DNA from: HyVt-105 sp049975425
GTDB lineage: Bacteria > Bacteroidota > Bacteroidia > Bacteroidales > VadinHA17
DNA: 64,000 nucleotides
NCBI GenBank assembly: GCA_049975425.1
Contig: JBNGDI010000008.1
Span: forward strand, 40,424 to 104,423
Reading direction: 5' to 3'
Shown here: one piece after another, positions 55,502 to 63,705 of the stretch
How positions within the stretch are numbered: the stretch's first letter is position 1
Layout: the number at the start of each line of letters is the position of its first letter
Program-made: the position numbers and the translations under genes
Notes under the pieces: model-generated
Told to the model about the DNA's origin: nothing
Databases searched by the model: none
What the model saw: only the letters and a program-made list of their open reading frames with translations

Positions 55502-55627
55502 ATGAAAAAAGGGGTCATCATAGTGGCTGTATGCCTGCTCCTCGGACTCGCACTGAGCGCTTGCAACAATGAGGTATGTCCCGCATACAGTCATACAGAT
55601 ACGGAACAACCGGCCGAGGCGGTTTAA
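55502..55627 (+). CDS. 41-residue lipoprotein with a CPAY motif
   Basis: A very short lipoprotein. The signal MKKGVIIVAVCLLLGLALSAC has a perfect lipobox (LSAC, lipid Cys21). The mature peptide is only 21 residues, with NEVCPAY near its start and an acidic/Thr-rich tail. I recall similar CPAY-containing mini-lipoproteins in Bacteroidota but know of no function. The exact promoter, the lipobox and the stop before the next gene all support it being real. It is followed 60 bases later by an outer-membrane-type gene. Confidence 0.82.
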   Translation: MKKGVIIVAVCLLLGLALSACNNEVCPAYSHTDTEQPAEAV

Positions 55628-55687
55628 GTTTACCGGAAAATAGTATTCTCTCCACCCATTCCATGATCAATGGGTTTTTTTATCATG

Positions 55688-56497
55688 ATGAAGAAATTCG
55701 TTCATATCTTCACGGGATGGTTTTTTTTATCCCATCTTGTTTTTGCTCAGGGAGATATTGACGAACAATCCAGGATTTTTTACCGCAACGAAAGCTCTTT
55801 CGGCCTGATTCTGCATACCAGCGGATACGGCATCAGCTACCGTTACGGCCAGCGGATCAATTATTTCGACAAGCAGCTTTACGAAGCCGGATTTCATGCC
55901 TTCCGTCATCCCAAAGAAGTAAAAATCAATAATCCGATCTGGCCCAACAACCGTAGCTTTGTTTTCGGAAAGATGAATTCCCTTTTCTGGGCTAATATCG
56001 GATATGGTTTTCAACGCGAAATCTACCGGAAATTCGATATCGGAGGGATAGCCATCCGGTACTTCTTTACAGGCGGACCCAGTGTGGCCCTTTATAAACC
56101 GGTTTATTACCAGAAACTGGAACTCATCCCTCCCAACGACTATGTTATTACCACCGAAAAATTCAACGAATCGTTCCATCAGGCCACGGATATATTCGGC
56201 CGGGCAGGCTTTTTCAAAGGAGTGGACGAAACCAGAGCCCTGCCGGGAATCTATATGAAAGGAGGGATCAATTTCGAATACAGCAGGTACGATGAAATTC
56301 TGCACGCTCTGGAAATTGGGGGAATGATCAATGCTTTCGCAAAAAAAATTCCCATCATGGCCAACGAAAAAGCCACACAGGTGGTTGTGGCCCTCTTTGT
56401 TAGCTACCGCTTCGGGAAAATATTTGATCCCAAAGCCCCCGAATCGGAAAGGCAGAGGAGAAGAGAACCCGCCCTGCAGGAAGACCTGATATACTGA
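55688..56497 (+). CDS. predicted outer-membrane protein of unknown function
   Basis: About 269 residues with a signal peptide (MKKFVHIFTGWFFLSHLVFAQ) and alternating beta strands (FGLILHTSGYGISYRYGQRI; LFWANIGYGFQREIY; VVVALFVSYRFGKIF). The C-terminal strand is followed by a short charged tail. I recognise no named family, though the pattern is that of small Bacteroidota barrels. Starts one or six codons upstream are possible. It probably shares the transcript of the mini-lipoprotein. Confidence 0.78.
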   Translation: MKKFVHIFTGWFFLSHLVFAQGDIDEQSRIFYRNESSFGLILHTSGYGISYRYGQRINYFDKQLYEAGFHAFRHPKEVKINNPIWPNNRSFVFGKMNSLFWANIGYGFQREIYRKFDIGGIAIRYFFTGGPSVALYKPVYYQKLELIPPNDYVITTEKFNESFHQATDIFGRAGFFKGVDETRALPGIYMKGGINFEYSRYDEILHALEIGGMINAFAKKIPIMANEKATQVVVALFVSYRFGKIFDPKAPESERQRRREPALQEDLIY

Positions 56498-56561
56498 CAA
56501 AAAACCCGCGGCATACAAATCCCTGGAAACGAAAGGAAAATTGAATAATTGCCTGTACATT

Positions 56562-56593
56562 ATTGACAGAGTGGTGTTAATTGATTAGTTTTG
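56562..56593 (+). promoter_or_regulatory. promoter of gapA
   Basis: ATTG (56562-56565), a 20-nt spacer and TAGTTTTG (56586-56593) give a good match to the consensus with one -33 mismatch, 33 bases before the ATG. Confidence 0.68.
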
Positions 56594-56626
56594 TATGCTT
56601 TTTACTAACCATTTAATAGGATTGTT

Positions 56627-57628
56627 ATGACAAAGATCAAAGTTGCCATCAACGGTTTCGGAAGGATAGGCCGGAATGCATTCAAAATTGCACTGGAAAA
56701 ATCAAACCTCGAAATTGTGGGGATTAACGACCTCACCGATACAAAAACCCTTGCCCACCTGCTGAAATACGACAGCACACAGGGAAAATTCGAAGGAGTT
56801 TCCCACGATGAGAAAAACATTATCGTCAATGGGAAAAAATACCCCGTGAGCGCTGAAAAGAATCCCCTGAATATCAAGTGGGGCGACACCCCCGATGTGG
56901 TGATAGAATCGACCGGTGTATTTGTCCGCCGTGAAAGCGATAAAGGAGGATATGGTGATCATCTGAAAAACGGGGCGAAAAAAGTAATCCTTACCGTACC
57001 CGCCAAGGATGAGATAGACAACATGATCGTACTGGGTGTGAACAACGAGGCGCTCCGTCCCACCGACCAGTGCGTTTCCAATGCTTCATGCACCACCAAC
57101 TGCCTGGCGCCCGTTGCCAAGGTGCTGAACGATATATTCGGGATTGAAAACGGGTTTATGACCACCATTCACTCCTACACCAACGACCAGCGTATACTCG
57201 ACCTTCCGCACCGGGACCTGAGAAGGGCCCGTTCGGCAGCCGTTTCACAGATACCCACCACAACCGGAGCCGCCCGTGCCGTTGGAAAAGTAATTCCCGA
57301 ACTCAACGGGAAACTGGACGGATGCGCTGTGCGCGTGCCCACCCCTACCGGCTCACTGGTCGACCTGGTTGTCAACCTGAAAAAGGAAGTAACGAAAGAA
57401 GAGATCAATGCGGCTATGAAAGAAGCTGCGGAAGGTCCGATGAAAGGTATCCTCAAATATACGGAAGACCCCATTGTATCGGTAGATGTGATCCACGACC
57501 CCCATTCTTCCATTTTCGATGCCCTCAGTACCATGACCAACGGAAAAATGGCCAAAGTATTTGCCTGGTACGATAACGAATGGGGTTATTCCTGCCGGGT
57601 GGTCGATCTTATCGATCTTCTTTTTTAG
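56627..57628 (+). CDS. gapA: glyceraldehyde-3-phosphate dehydrogenase, type I
   Basis: A 333-residue glycolytic enzyme. NAD binding is INGFGRIGRNAF; Asp35 in GINDLTD indicates NAD rather than NADP. The catalytic Cys155 is in SNASCTTNCLAP and the active His lies in MTTIHSYTNDQ. It is complete to SCRVVDLIDLLF. It is flanked by its own promoter and a strong terminator, so it is monocistronic. Confidence 0.97.
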   Translation: MTKIKVAINGFGRIGRNAFKIALEKSNLEIVGINDLTDTKTLAHLLKYDSTQGKFEGVSHDEKNIIVNGKKYPVSAEKNPLNIKWGDTPDVVIESTGVFVRRESDKGGYGDHLKNGAKKVILTVPAKDEIDNMIVLGVNNEALRPTDQCVSNASCTTNCLAPVAKVLNDIFGIENGFMTTIHSYTNDQRILDLPHRDLRRARSAAVSQIPTTTGAARAVGKVIPELNGKLDGCAVRVPTPTGSLVDLVVNLKKEVTKEEINAAMKEAAEGPMKGILKYTEDPIVSVDVIHDPHSSIFDALSTMTNGKMAKVFAWYDNEWGYSCRVVDLIDLLF

Positions 57629-57653
57629 GAATCCACCTGCATTATAAAAACAT

Positions 57654-57682
57654 AAAGAGGCCCCGCCGGGCCTCTTTTTTTT
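57654..57682 (+). terminator. Rho-independent terminator after gapA
   Basis: AGAGGCCC-CGCC-GGGCCTCT forms an 8-bp stem and is followed by seven more T, 28 bases after the stop codon. Confidence 0.9.
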
Positions 57683-57723
57683 GGCCGCACTCACCTCTTT
57701 TCAGGCAAGGGCAGGTAATCATT

Positions 57724-58104
57724 TTACAGGTATACCACATTCAGCCGGATAGGAATGCTCACCGATTCCTTGTAATGAACCCCCAGCTCATACATGGATT
57801 CGTCCTCTTCTTCATAATACCAGTTCACCAGCAAATCATGCCCCTGGTGGAAGTATTTCCTGAGTGTACGCAGAATCTCCATCAGATATTTGGAAGTCCC
57901 GCTGTTCACATACTCCAGCCTCAGGTTCAGGATGGTTTGTTTGCATGGGTTCCTGAAATATTGTTCAATCCAGGTTAACAGGGGTTCGAAAAATGATTCC
58001 GAATCTTCAGGTATCGACCTTCCTTCTATCAGAAGTACCCCGGTAGAAGCATTCAGATCCACACGAGGAGTGGCAGGCGACTTTTCAATGAAAAGATTTT
58101 CCAT
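57724..58104 (-). CDS. SiaC-like (DUF1987) regulatory protein
   Basis: A 126-residue DUF1987 protein. In Pseudomonas aeruginosa SiaC binds and activates the diguanylate cyclase SiaD when unphosphorylated; phosphorylation is set by SiaA/SiaB. Here RLEYVNSGTSKYLMEIL holds the Ser/Thr cluster at the expected phosphosite, and STGVLLIEGRSIPEDSESFF is the N-terminal family strand. No SiaA, SiaB or GGDEF gene is adjacent, so the partner is elsewhere. It lies 18 bases after the MacB-type permease and is co-directional. Confidence 0.85.
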   Translation of the reverse strand: MENLFIEKSPATPRVDLNASTGVLLIEGRSIPEDSESFFEPLLTWIEQYFRNPCKQTILNLRLEYVNSGTSKYLMEILRTLRKYFHQGHDLLVNWYYEEEDESMYELGVHYKESVSIPIRLNVVYL

Positions 58105-58122
58105 GATATATGCGTTTGCCGT

Positions 58123-59367
58123 TTATTCATAACGCAGGGCTTCAATGGGATCCAGTCTGGATGCCTTGACAGCCGGCAGATACCCCGAACCCACCCCCAC
58201 CACGAAACATGCAATCACCCCGTTGATGATCCATATCCATGGAATAATGAACGAGGCATCCATCAGGGCCGACACCAGGTTGCCTATGATGATGCCCAGC
58301 ACAATCCCTACCAGACCCCCCAGCTGACCGATCACCACGGCTTCAAACAAAAACTGCTGCTTGATAACTGCCCCCTTGGCTCCGATGGCCTTCCTGATAC
58401 CGATCTCCCGGGTACGTTCGGTAACCGAAACCAGCATAATGTTCATCAGCCCGATGGCCGCCCCGAAAAGGGTGATCAAACCGATCACCGTGGCAGCATA
58501 GGTAATCACTTTGATATTCTCCAGCAGAATATTCAGCAGGTTGTCGCTTTTGGTGATGTTGAAATCGCTTTCATCCACGGCTTTCAGGCCCCTGACAATA
58601 CGGAATATTCCCTCCGCCTCGCTGATACTCACATCCAGATACCTGCTGTCATGCGGCTTTACCTGAATGGTATACGACATATTGGGCCGGGAATAATACT
58701 GCCGTACGTTGGTATGGGGAAGCATGCAAACCTGATCCATTCCGCCGAAACTCATGCCCTTTCCTTTCAGCACGCCGATAATCTTATACTTTCCGGGTCC
58801 TACCGAAATGATCTTGTCAATCGGATCTTCATTATTCTTGAACAAAACGGGGACCAGGTCGGCCCCGATGATCACCAGATGACGGTTTTGCTGTATTTCC
58901 TGGGCGGTGAAATTCCTTCCCCTTTCCAGTTCATACCCTGCCGTCTCGAGGTAATTTTCATCCACCCCTCTTACGGAAATAATGGGATTGGATTTGTTGT
59001 TGCGGTATTTCACCGTGGCCGATCCCGAAGCATATACCGAAACAGATACCGTACCGGGAAAAGAGTATCTTTCCCTGAACTCCCTGGCCTGCCGGTACGA
59101 AATATAGGAATAATTCCGGGTTCGGTGCCTCTGGTTTCCAACCACCACAGTCATGCCCCGGCTTTCAATGGAAAAGGTATTCGCTCCCATGAAGGTGAAC
59201 TGCTCAGTCATGGCCGACTTGATGGATTCAATGGCCGTAAGAATCCCAACCAGTGCCATAATGCCGAATGCAATGATAAAAACAGTGAGAATAGCACGGA
59301 GCTGATTCGTGCGGATCGCCTGAAAGGCCACGCGGACATTCTCAATAAACAGGTTAACCGCTTTCAT
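58123..59367 (-). CDS. MacB-type ABC permease (FtsX family)
   Basis: A 414-residue membrane protein with the MacB layout: N-terminal span (LRAILTVFIIAFGIMALVGI), a large periplasmic MacB_PCD domain (about 50-250), and three C-terminal spans in the FtsX domain (AATVIGLITLFGAAIGLMNI; VSVTERTREIGIRKAIGAKG). No ATPase or membrane-fusion partner is adjacent; in Bacteroidota these permeases often stand apart. Substrate candidates are peptides, lipoproteins or small toxic compounds; none is indicated. Confidence 0.88.
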   Translation of the reverse strand: MKAVNLFIENVRVAFQAIRTNQLRAILTVFIIAFGIMALVGILTAIESIKSAMTEQFTFMGANTFSIESRGMTVVVGNQRHRTRNYSYISYRQAREFRERYSFPGTVSVSVYASGSATVKYRNNKSNPIISVRGVDENYLETAGYELERGRNFTAQEIQQNRHLVIIGADLVPVLFKNNEDPIDKIISVGPGKYKIIGVLKGKGMSFGGMDQVCMLPHTNVRQYYSRPNMSYTIQVKPHDSRYLDVSISEAEGIFRIVRGLKAVDESDFNITKSDNLLNILLENIKVITYAATVIGLITLFGAAIGLMNIMLVSVTERTREIGIRKAIGAKGAVIKQQFLFEAVVIGQLGGLVGIVLGIIIGNLVSALMDASFIIPWIWIINGVIACFVVGVGSGYLPAVKASRLDPIEALRYE

Positions 59368-59502
59368 ACCTGCACCTGGTTATATTGTTCAACCGTTTCC
59401 CCTCAGAGAGGCAAAGTCCGATAAAGATACAAAAGATTCTGCTCTCCCGCACCGAATTATTTCAAACCAAAATATTCGTTATTTATATTCATTCTAATTT
59501 TA

Positions 59503-59510
59503 TACCTTTG
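59503..59510 (+). promoter_or_regulatory. -7 element upstream of the aconitase gene
   Basis: TACCTTTG is an exact TAnnTTTG match 33 bases before the ATG. No TTTG lies at 19-20 bases upstream, so the promoter is weak or activator-assisted. Confidence 0.5.
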
Positions 59511-59543
59511 TGGCTCACCCGGTATCAAAAATATACTTTTTAC

Positions 59544-61808
59544 ATGACATTTGACCTGCAAATGATCAGGCGGGTTTACAGGAACCTGCCTGAAAAAATA
59601 GAGCGATCGAGGAAAATCACACAACGGCCTCTTACCCTCACCGAAAAGATCCTGTACAGTCATCTGGCACAGCCCGCCACCCGACCCTTTTCCGGGGGGA
59701 AGGACTATGTGGAATTCCATCCCGACCGGGTTGCCATGCAGGATGCCACCGCTCAGATGGCCCTGCTGCAGTTTATGTCGGCCGGGAAGAAAAAGGTGGC
59801 GGTTCCCTCCACCGTGCATTGCGACCATCTCATTCAGGCCCGTGACGGAGCCCTGGCGGATCTGAAAAATGCCCGAAACGGTAATCAGGAGGTATTCGAT
59901 TTTCTGGCCTCTGCTTCCAGAAAATACGGAATCGGATTTTGGAAACCGGGGGCAGGCATCATTCACCAGGTGGTACTGGAAAATTACGCTTTCCCCGGTG
60001 GAATGATGGTCGGTACCGACTCCCACACCCCGAATGCAGGAGGGCTGGGCATGCTGGCCATCGGAGTGGGCGGTGCCGATGCAGTGGATGTTATGGCGGG
60101 TATGCCATGGGAACTGAAATTCCCACGGCAGATCGGGGTAAAACTGACAGGCCGGCTCAGCGGCTGGACCGCCGCCAAGGATGTGATCCTGAAAGTGGCC
60201 GGGATCCTCACTGTAAAGGGAGGTACCGGATACATACTGGAATACTTCGGCGACGGCGCCCGGTCCATATCGGCTACGGGAAAAGCCACCATATGCAACA
60301 TGGGGGCCGAGATCGGGGCAACCACTTCCCTGTTCGGTTACGACCGGAAAATGGACGCCTACCTGCGGGGAACCGGCCGCAGCGATCTGGCCGATGAAAC
60401 CGCCGGGGTGAAGGAACATCTGACAGCCGACCCGGAAGTATATGAAAACCCTGAAAACTATTTCGACCAGTTGATCGAGATCAACCTCTCGGAACTGGAG
60501 CCTCATATCAACGGGCCCTTCTCCCCCGACCGGGCCTGGCCGCTCTCCGAATTCGCACAGGCCGTAAGAGAAAACGACTGGCCGAAGAAGCTGGACGTCT
60601 GCCTGATCGGTTCATGCACCAACTCTTCGTACGAAGACATCACCCGGGCCGCTTCCATTGCCCGGCAGGCCCTTGAAAACGGACTCAGGGCAAAATCCGG
60701 CTTTACCGTTACACCGGGTTCCGAACAGGTGCGGTACACCATCGAACGCGACGGGTTACTGGAAATATTTGAAAAAATCGGGGGCGTGGTCCTTGCCAAC
60801 GCCTGTGGCCCCTGTATCGGACAATGGGCCAGAAAGGGAGCTGACCGGGAAGAGAAAAATTCGATCATCACCTCGTTCAACCGCAATTTTGCCAGGCGAA
60901 ACGACGGCAATCCCAATACCCATGCCTTTGTCGCCTCCCCCGAAGTGGTCACCGCCATGTCACTGGCCGGCGACCTCACCTTCAACCCCCTGACCGATAC
61001 ACTGGTCAATGAGGAAGGGAAAAAGATCAAACTGGAAGAACCGGAAGGAATTGAATTGCCCGTGAAAGGCTTTGCCGTGGACGACAATGGCTACGTATCC
61101 CCTGCCGATGATGGATCCGGGGTGGAGGTAAATATCCCTCCAAACTCCGAACGACTGCAGTTGCTGACCCCTTTCCCCGCCTGGGAAGGAACCGACCTGT
61201 TTGATCTGAGGCTGCTGATCAAAGCCAGGGGCAAATGTACCACCGACCATATATCCATGGCCGGTCCCTGGCTGAGATACCGCGGACATCTCGACAGGAT
61301 CTCCGACAATCTTCTGATCGGGGCCGTCAATGCCTTCAATGACAGAACAAACCTGGTGCTGAACACCGAAACCGGGAAATACCAGCCGGTGCCAAAGGTA
61401 GCCCGTTACTATAAAGAAAGAAAAATCGGCTCGGTGATCGTGGGAGATGAAAATTACGGGGAAGGTTCTTCCCGGGAACATGCGGCCATGGAACCCCGGT
61501 ACATGAATGTACGGGCTGTTCTGGTCCGTTCGTTCGCCCGCATCCACGAATCGAACCTCAAGAAACAGGGAATACTGGCCCTGACATTTGCTGACCCGGC
61601 CGATTATGACCGGATCAGGGAAACCGACCGGATCAGTATCCTGGGGCTGGGATCGTTTGCCCCGGGAAACCCGCTGACCGTCCTGCTCAGGCATGACGAC
61701 GGAACCGAAGAACGGTTCCCGGTTAACCATTCCTATAACGAAACCCAGATCGGCTGGTTCCGGGCCGGGTCGGCCCTGAACCTCATCAGGAAAGAGAAGG
61801 AAAAGTAA
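59544..61808 (+). CDS. acnA: aconitate hydratase, mitochondrial-type
   Basis: A 754-residue TCA-cycle enzyme isomerising citrate and isocitrate through a [4Fe-4S] cluster. VPSTVHCDHLIQARDGALAD opens the active region; cluster ligands are in IGSCTNSSYED and NACGPCIGQW; GDENYGEGSSREHAAMEPRY carries the swivel-domain catalytic Ser. The length and order match the mitochondrial/AcnA-like class common in Bacteroidota. The start chosen is MTFDLQMIRRVY; the longer frame is non-conserved and overlaps the promoter. Confidence 0.95.
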   Translation: MTFDLQMIRRVYRNLPEKIERSRKITQRPLTLTEKILYSHLAQPATRPFSGGKDYVEFHPDRVAMQDATAQMALLQFMSAGKKKVAVPSTVHCDHLIQARDGALADLKNARNGNQEVFDFLASASRKYGIGFWKPGAGIIHQVVLENYAFPGGMMVGTDSHTPNAGGLGMLAIGVGGADAVDVMAGMPWELKFPRQIGVKLTGRLSGWTAAKDVILKVAGILTVKGGTGYILEYFGDGARSISATGKATICNMGAEIGATTSLFGYDRKMDAYLRGTGRSDLADETAGVKEHLTADPEVYENPENYFDQLIEINLSELEPHINGPFSPDRAWPLSEFAQAVRENDWPKKLDVCLIGSCTNSSYEDITRAASIARQALENGLRAKSGFTVTPGSEQVRYTIERDGLLEIFEKIGGVVLANACGPCIGQWARKGADREEKNSIITSFNRNFARRNDGNPNTHAFVASPEVVTAMSLAGDLTFNPLTDTLVNEEGKKIKLEEPEGIELPVKGFAVDDNGYVSPADDGSGVEVNIPPNSERLQLLTPFPAWEGTDLFDLRLLIKARGKCTTDHISMAGPWLRYRGHLDRISDNLLIGAVNAFNDRTNLVLNTETGKYQPVPKVARYYKERKIGSVIVGDENYGEGSSREHAAMEPRYMNVRAVLVRSFARIHESNLKKQGILALTFADPADYDRIRETDRISILGLGSFAPGNPLTVLLRHDDGTEERFPVNHSYNETQIGWFRAGSALNLIRKEKEK

Positions 61809-61947
61809 CCGGTAAACCCTCTGAAAATACATATATACCCGCTCCTTTCGGGACAGTACCCCCTGTCTCTCTCACACTCTGTCCTCACCCCCGCCCCTGT
61901 TTTCAATTCATGAATCATCATGCATTTTTCTGTTTTTTTCGAAAAAA

Positions 61948-61983
61948 AACTAATCATTTAGTTGTATAACTAAAAATTTAGTT
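61948..61983. promoter_or_regulatory. BlaI-type operator array: four alternating half-sites at 10-bp spacing
   Basis: AACTAA (61948), TTAGTT (61958), AACTAA (61968) and TTAGTT (61978) alternate with 4-nt gaps, giving three overlapping inverted repeats. They end 13 bases before the blaI-like ATG. A TATTTTTG -7-like element (61985-61992) follows directly, so bound repressor would cover the promoter. Confidence 0.78.
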
Positions 61984-61996
61984 GTATTTTTGAACT

Positions 61997-62371
61997 ATGA
62001 AAGAACTGACCAGAGCCGAAGAACAAATCATGCAGGTCCTCTGGAAGCTTGAAAAAGCTTTTGTAAGGGACATCATGAAAAGGCTTCCCAACCCCGTGCC
62101 GGCATACAACACGGTGTCGACCATCGTGCGTATCCTCGAGAAAAAGGGGTTCGTCTCTCATGAGGCTTTCGGAAAATCGCACCGGTATTATCCCCTCGTA
62201 TCCAGGGAAGAATATACCCGCGCCACAGTTAAAAGCTTCGTGCATAATTATTTCAGCAATTCATTCGGGAACATGGTCTCCTTCTTTGCGCGCGAGAGGA
62301 ACCTGTCCCTGAAGGAAATGGAAGAGATCATGCAGATCATGCAGAAAGAGATCGAAAAACAGAAAAAGTAA
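61997..62371 (+). CDS. BlaI/MecI/CopY-family transcriptional repressor
   Basis: A 124-residue winged-helix repressor. LTRAEEQIMQVLWKLEKAFV with RDIMKRLPNPVPAYNTVSTI is the recognition domain, RILEKKGFVSHEAFGKSHRY the wing, and the C-terminal helices (LSLKEMEEIMQIMQKEIEKQ) dimerise. In the Bla system the protein is cleaved after the sensor M56 protease is activated. It is followed 5 bases later by the M56/TonB gene. No beta-lactamase is in the window, so the regulated target is unknown. Confidence 0.92.
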   Translation: MKELTRAEEQIMQVLWKLEKAFVRDIMKRLPNPVPAYNTVSTIVRILEKKGFVSHEAFGKSHRYYPLVSREEYTRATVKSFVHNYFSNSFGNMVSFFARERNLSLKEMEEIMQIMQKEIEKQKK

Positions 62372-62376
62372 CGCCC

Positions 62377-63705
62377 ATGTTTCAACCGGGTCATTATTTA
62401 CTGGAATCGGGTATCAGCCTGGGGCTGTTCTACCTGCTTTACTGGCTGTTGCTCCGAAAACAGACCTTTTTCGGTCTCAACCGGCTGATCCTTCTGGGCA
62501 CAGCCCTGCTGTCACTTGTCATTCCCCTGTTCCATTTCACCCTGCCGGCATCACCGCAGGAAGGGTCGATACTGTATGTGGTGGAGTTTCTGGCATGGGA
62601 GGTAACGGGAACGGGCAACGGAGAGGCTTCACAGGCTGCAGGAAATACCGGCATCGGTCACTGGCTGACAGCCGTATACCTTTGCGGCATGTTTTTTTTC
62701 CTTCTCCGGTTTCTGGTTCAGATCGTTCATATTGTGACCCTCATCCGGTCGGGCAGAAAGGTCATGACGGGTGATTCTGTGGTGATCCTGACCGGTGAAA
62801 AGATCCCTGCTTTCTCTTTCTTCCGGTGGATCGTGATAAATGAAAAATGCCGGGAAAGAGAAGATATTTCGGATATAGTGGCCCATGAAAAAGAACATGC
62901 TCTCAGGTTCCATTCCCTCGATATTCTTTTCATGGAAATATTCACCATGGTTCACTGGTTCAATCCCTTTGCCTGGTTGTATAAAATGTCACTCAAACAG
63001 GTGCATGAATACCAGGCCGACAGGGAAGTGATACGACAGGGAGCCAACACCCTGCATTATCAAAACCTGATATTGCAGCAGATCTTCGGACATCAGTTCT
63101 TTCGATTTGTAAATCATTTCAATCAGTTTCACCTGAAAAAACGTTTTACCATGATGACCGATAACCGCAAAAGAAAAACCGCCAAATGGCGTTCACTGGC
63201 CCTGATCCCGGCAGCCGCCCTGCTTATCGCCCTGTTCGGGTTCAACAGCAAACAGGCAGCTCCGGGTTGGAACAAGGCTTCCGAAGCCGATCCCATCAAT
63301 TCAATTACAGACGACAATGCCCCGCAAACCGATAATCCTTCGGATCAGGAAGACTCAGTATTCTTCGTTGTGGAAGAAATGCCGTTATTTGTTTATAAGG
63401 GCGATACAAGCCAGGAGGCATTCCGCCATTATATCACTGATCACCTGGTCTATCCGGAGGAAGCCCATAAAAAAGGGATTGAAGGAAGAGTTTATGTGAC
63501 CTTTATCGTGGAAAAGGACGGAAAAATGTCCGATGTGGAAATTGTCAGGGGGAGTCACGAATTGCTTGACCGGGAAGCCCTCCGCGTGATCAATGAATGC
63601 CCGCAAGCCTGGATCCCGGGCAGGCAGCGTGGACAGGCAGTACGGGTGGCCTTCACTTTTCCCATGGTTTTTGCACTGAACGGAAACGATAAGGAAAAAA
63701 CCTGA
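62377..63705 (+). CDS. M56 (BlaR1-type) membrane metallopeptidase fused to a TonB C-terminal domain
   Basis: A 442-residue membrane protein. Several N-terminal spans (GISLGLFYLLYWLLL, LILLGTALLSLVIPLF, WLTAVYLCGMFFFLLRFLV) surround the zinc protease domain with AHEKEHALRFHSLD (HExxH at 170-174) and HEYQADREVI as the further ligand region. A single span (LALIPAAALLIALFGF) precedes an acidic linker and a TonB C-terminal domain (YPEEAHKKGIEGRVYVTFIV through AFTFPMVF). Instead of the penicillin sensor of BlaR1 the periplasmic part is TonB-like, a layout frequent in Bacteroidota. What it senses is unknown. Confidence 0.9.
   Translation: MFQPGHYLLESGISLGLFYLLYWLLLRKQTFFGLNRLILLGTALLSLVIPLFHFTLPASPQEGSILYVVEFLAWEVTGTGNGEASQAAGNTGIGHWLTAVYLCGMFFFLLRFLVQIVHIVTLIRSGRKVMTGDSVVILTGEKIPAFSFFRWIVINEKCREREDISDIVAHEKEHALRFHSLDILFMEIFTMVHWFNPFAWLYKMSLKQVHEYQADREVIRQGANTLHYQNLILQQIFGHQFFRFVNHFNQFHLKKRFTMMTDNRKRKTAKWRSLALIPAAALLIALFGFNSKQAAPGWNKASEADPINSITDDNAPQTDNPSDQEDSVFFVVEEMPLFVYKGDTSQEAFRHYITDHLVYPEEAHKKGIEGRVYVTFIVEKDGKMSDVEIVRGSHELLDREALRVINECPQAWIPGRQRGQAVRVAFTFPMVFALNGNDKEKT

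Noticed and set aside
56574..56591. Possible Rex box at the gapA promoter (GTGTTAA-TTGA-TTAGTTT)
   Set aside because: Only the left half-site fits; the right half matches TTAACAA at 3 of 7 positions, and those bases belong to the -7 element.
61997..63705. Beta-lactam resistance module
   Set aside because: The regulator pair resembles bla/mec control, but no beta-lactamase or PBP gene is present and the sensor domain is TonB-like.
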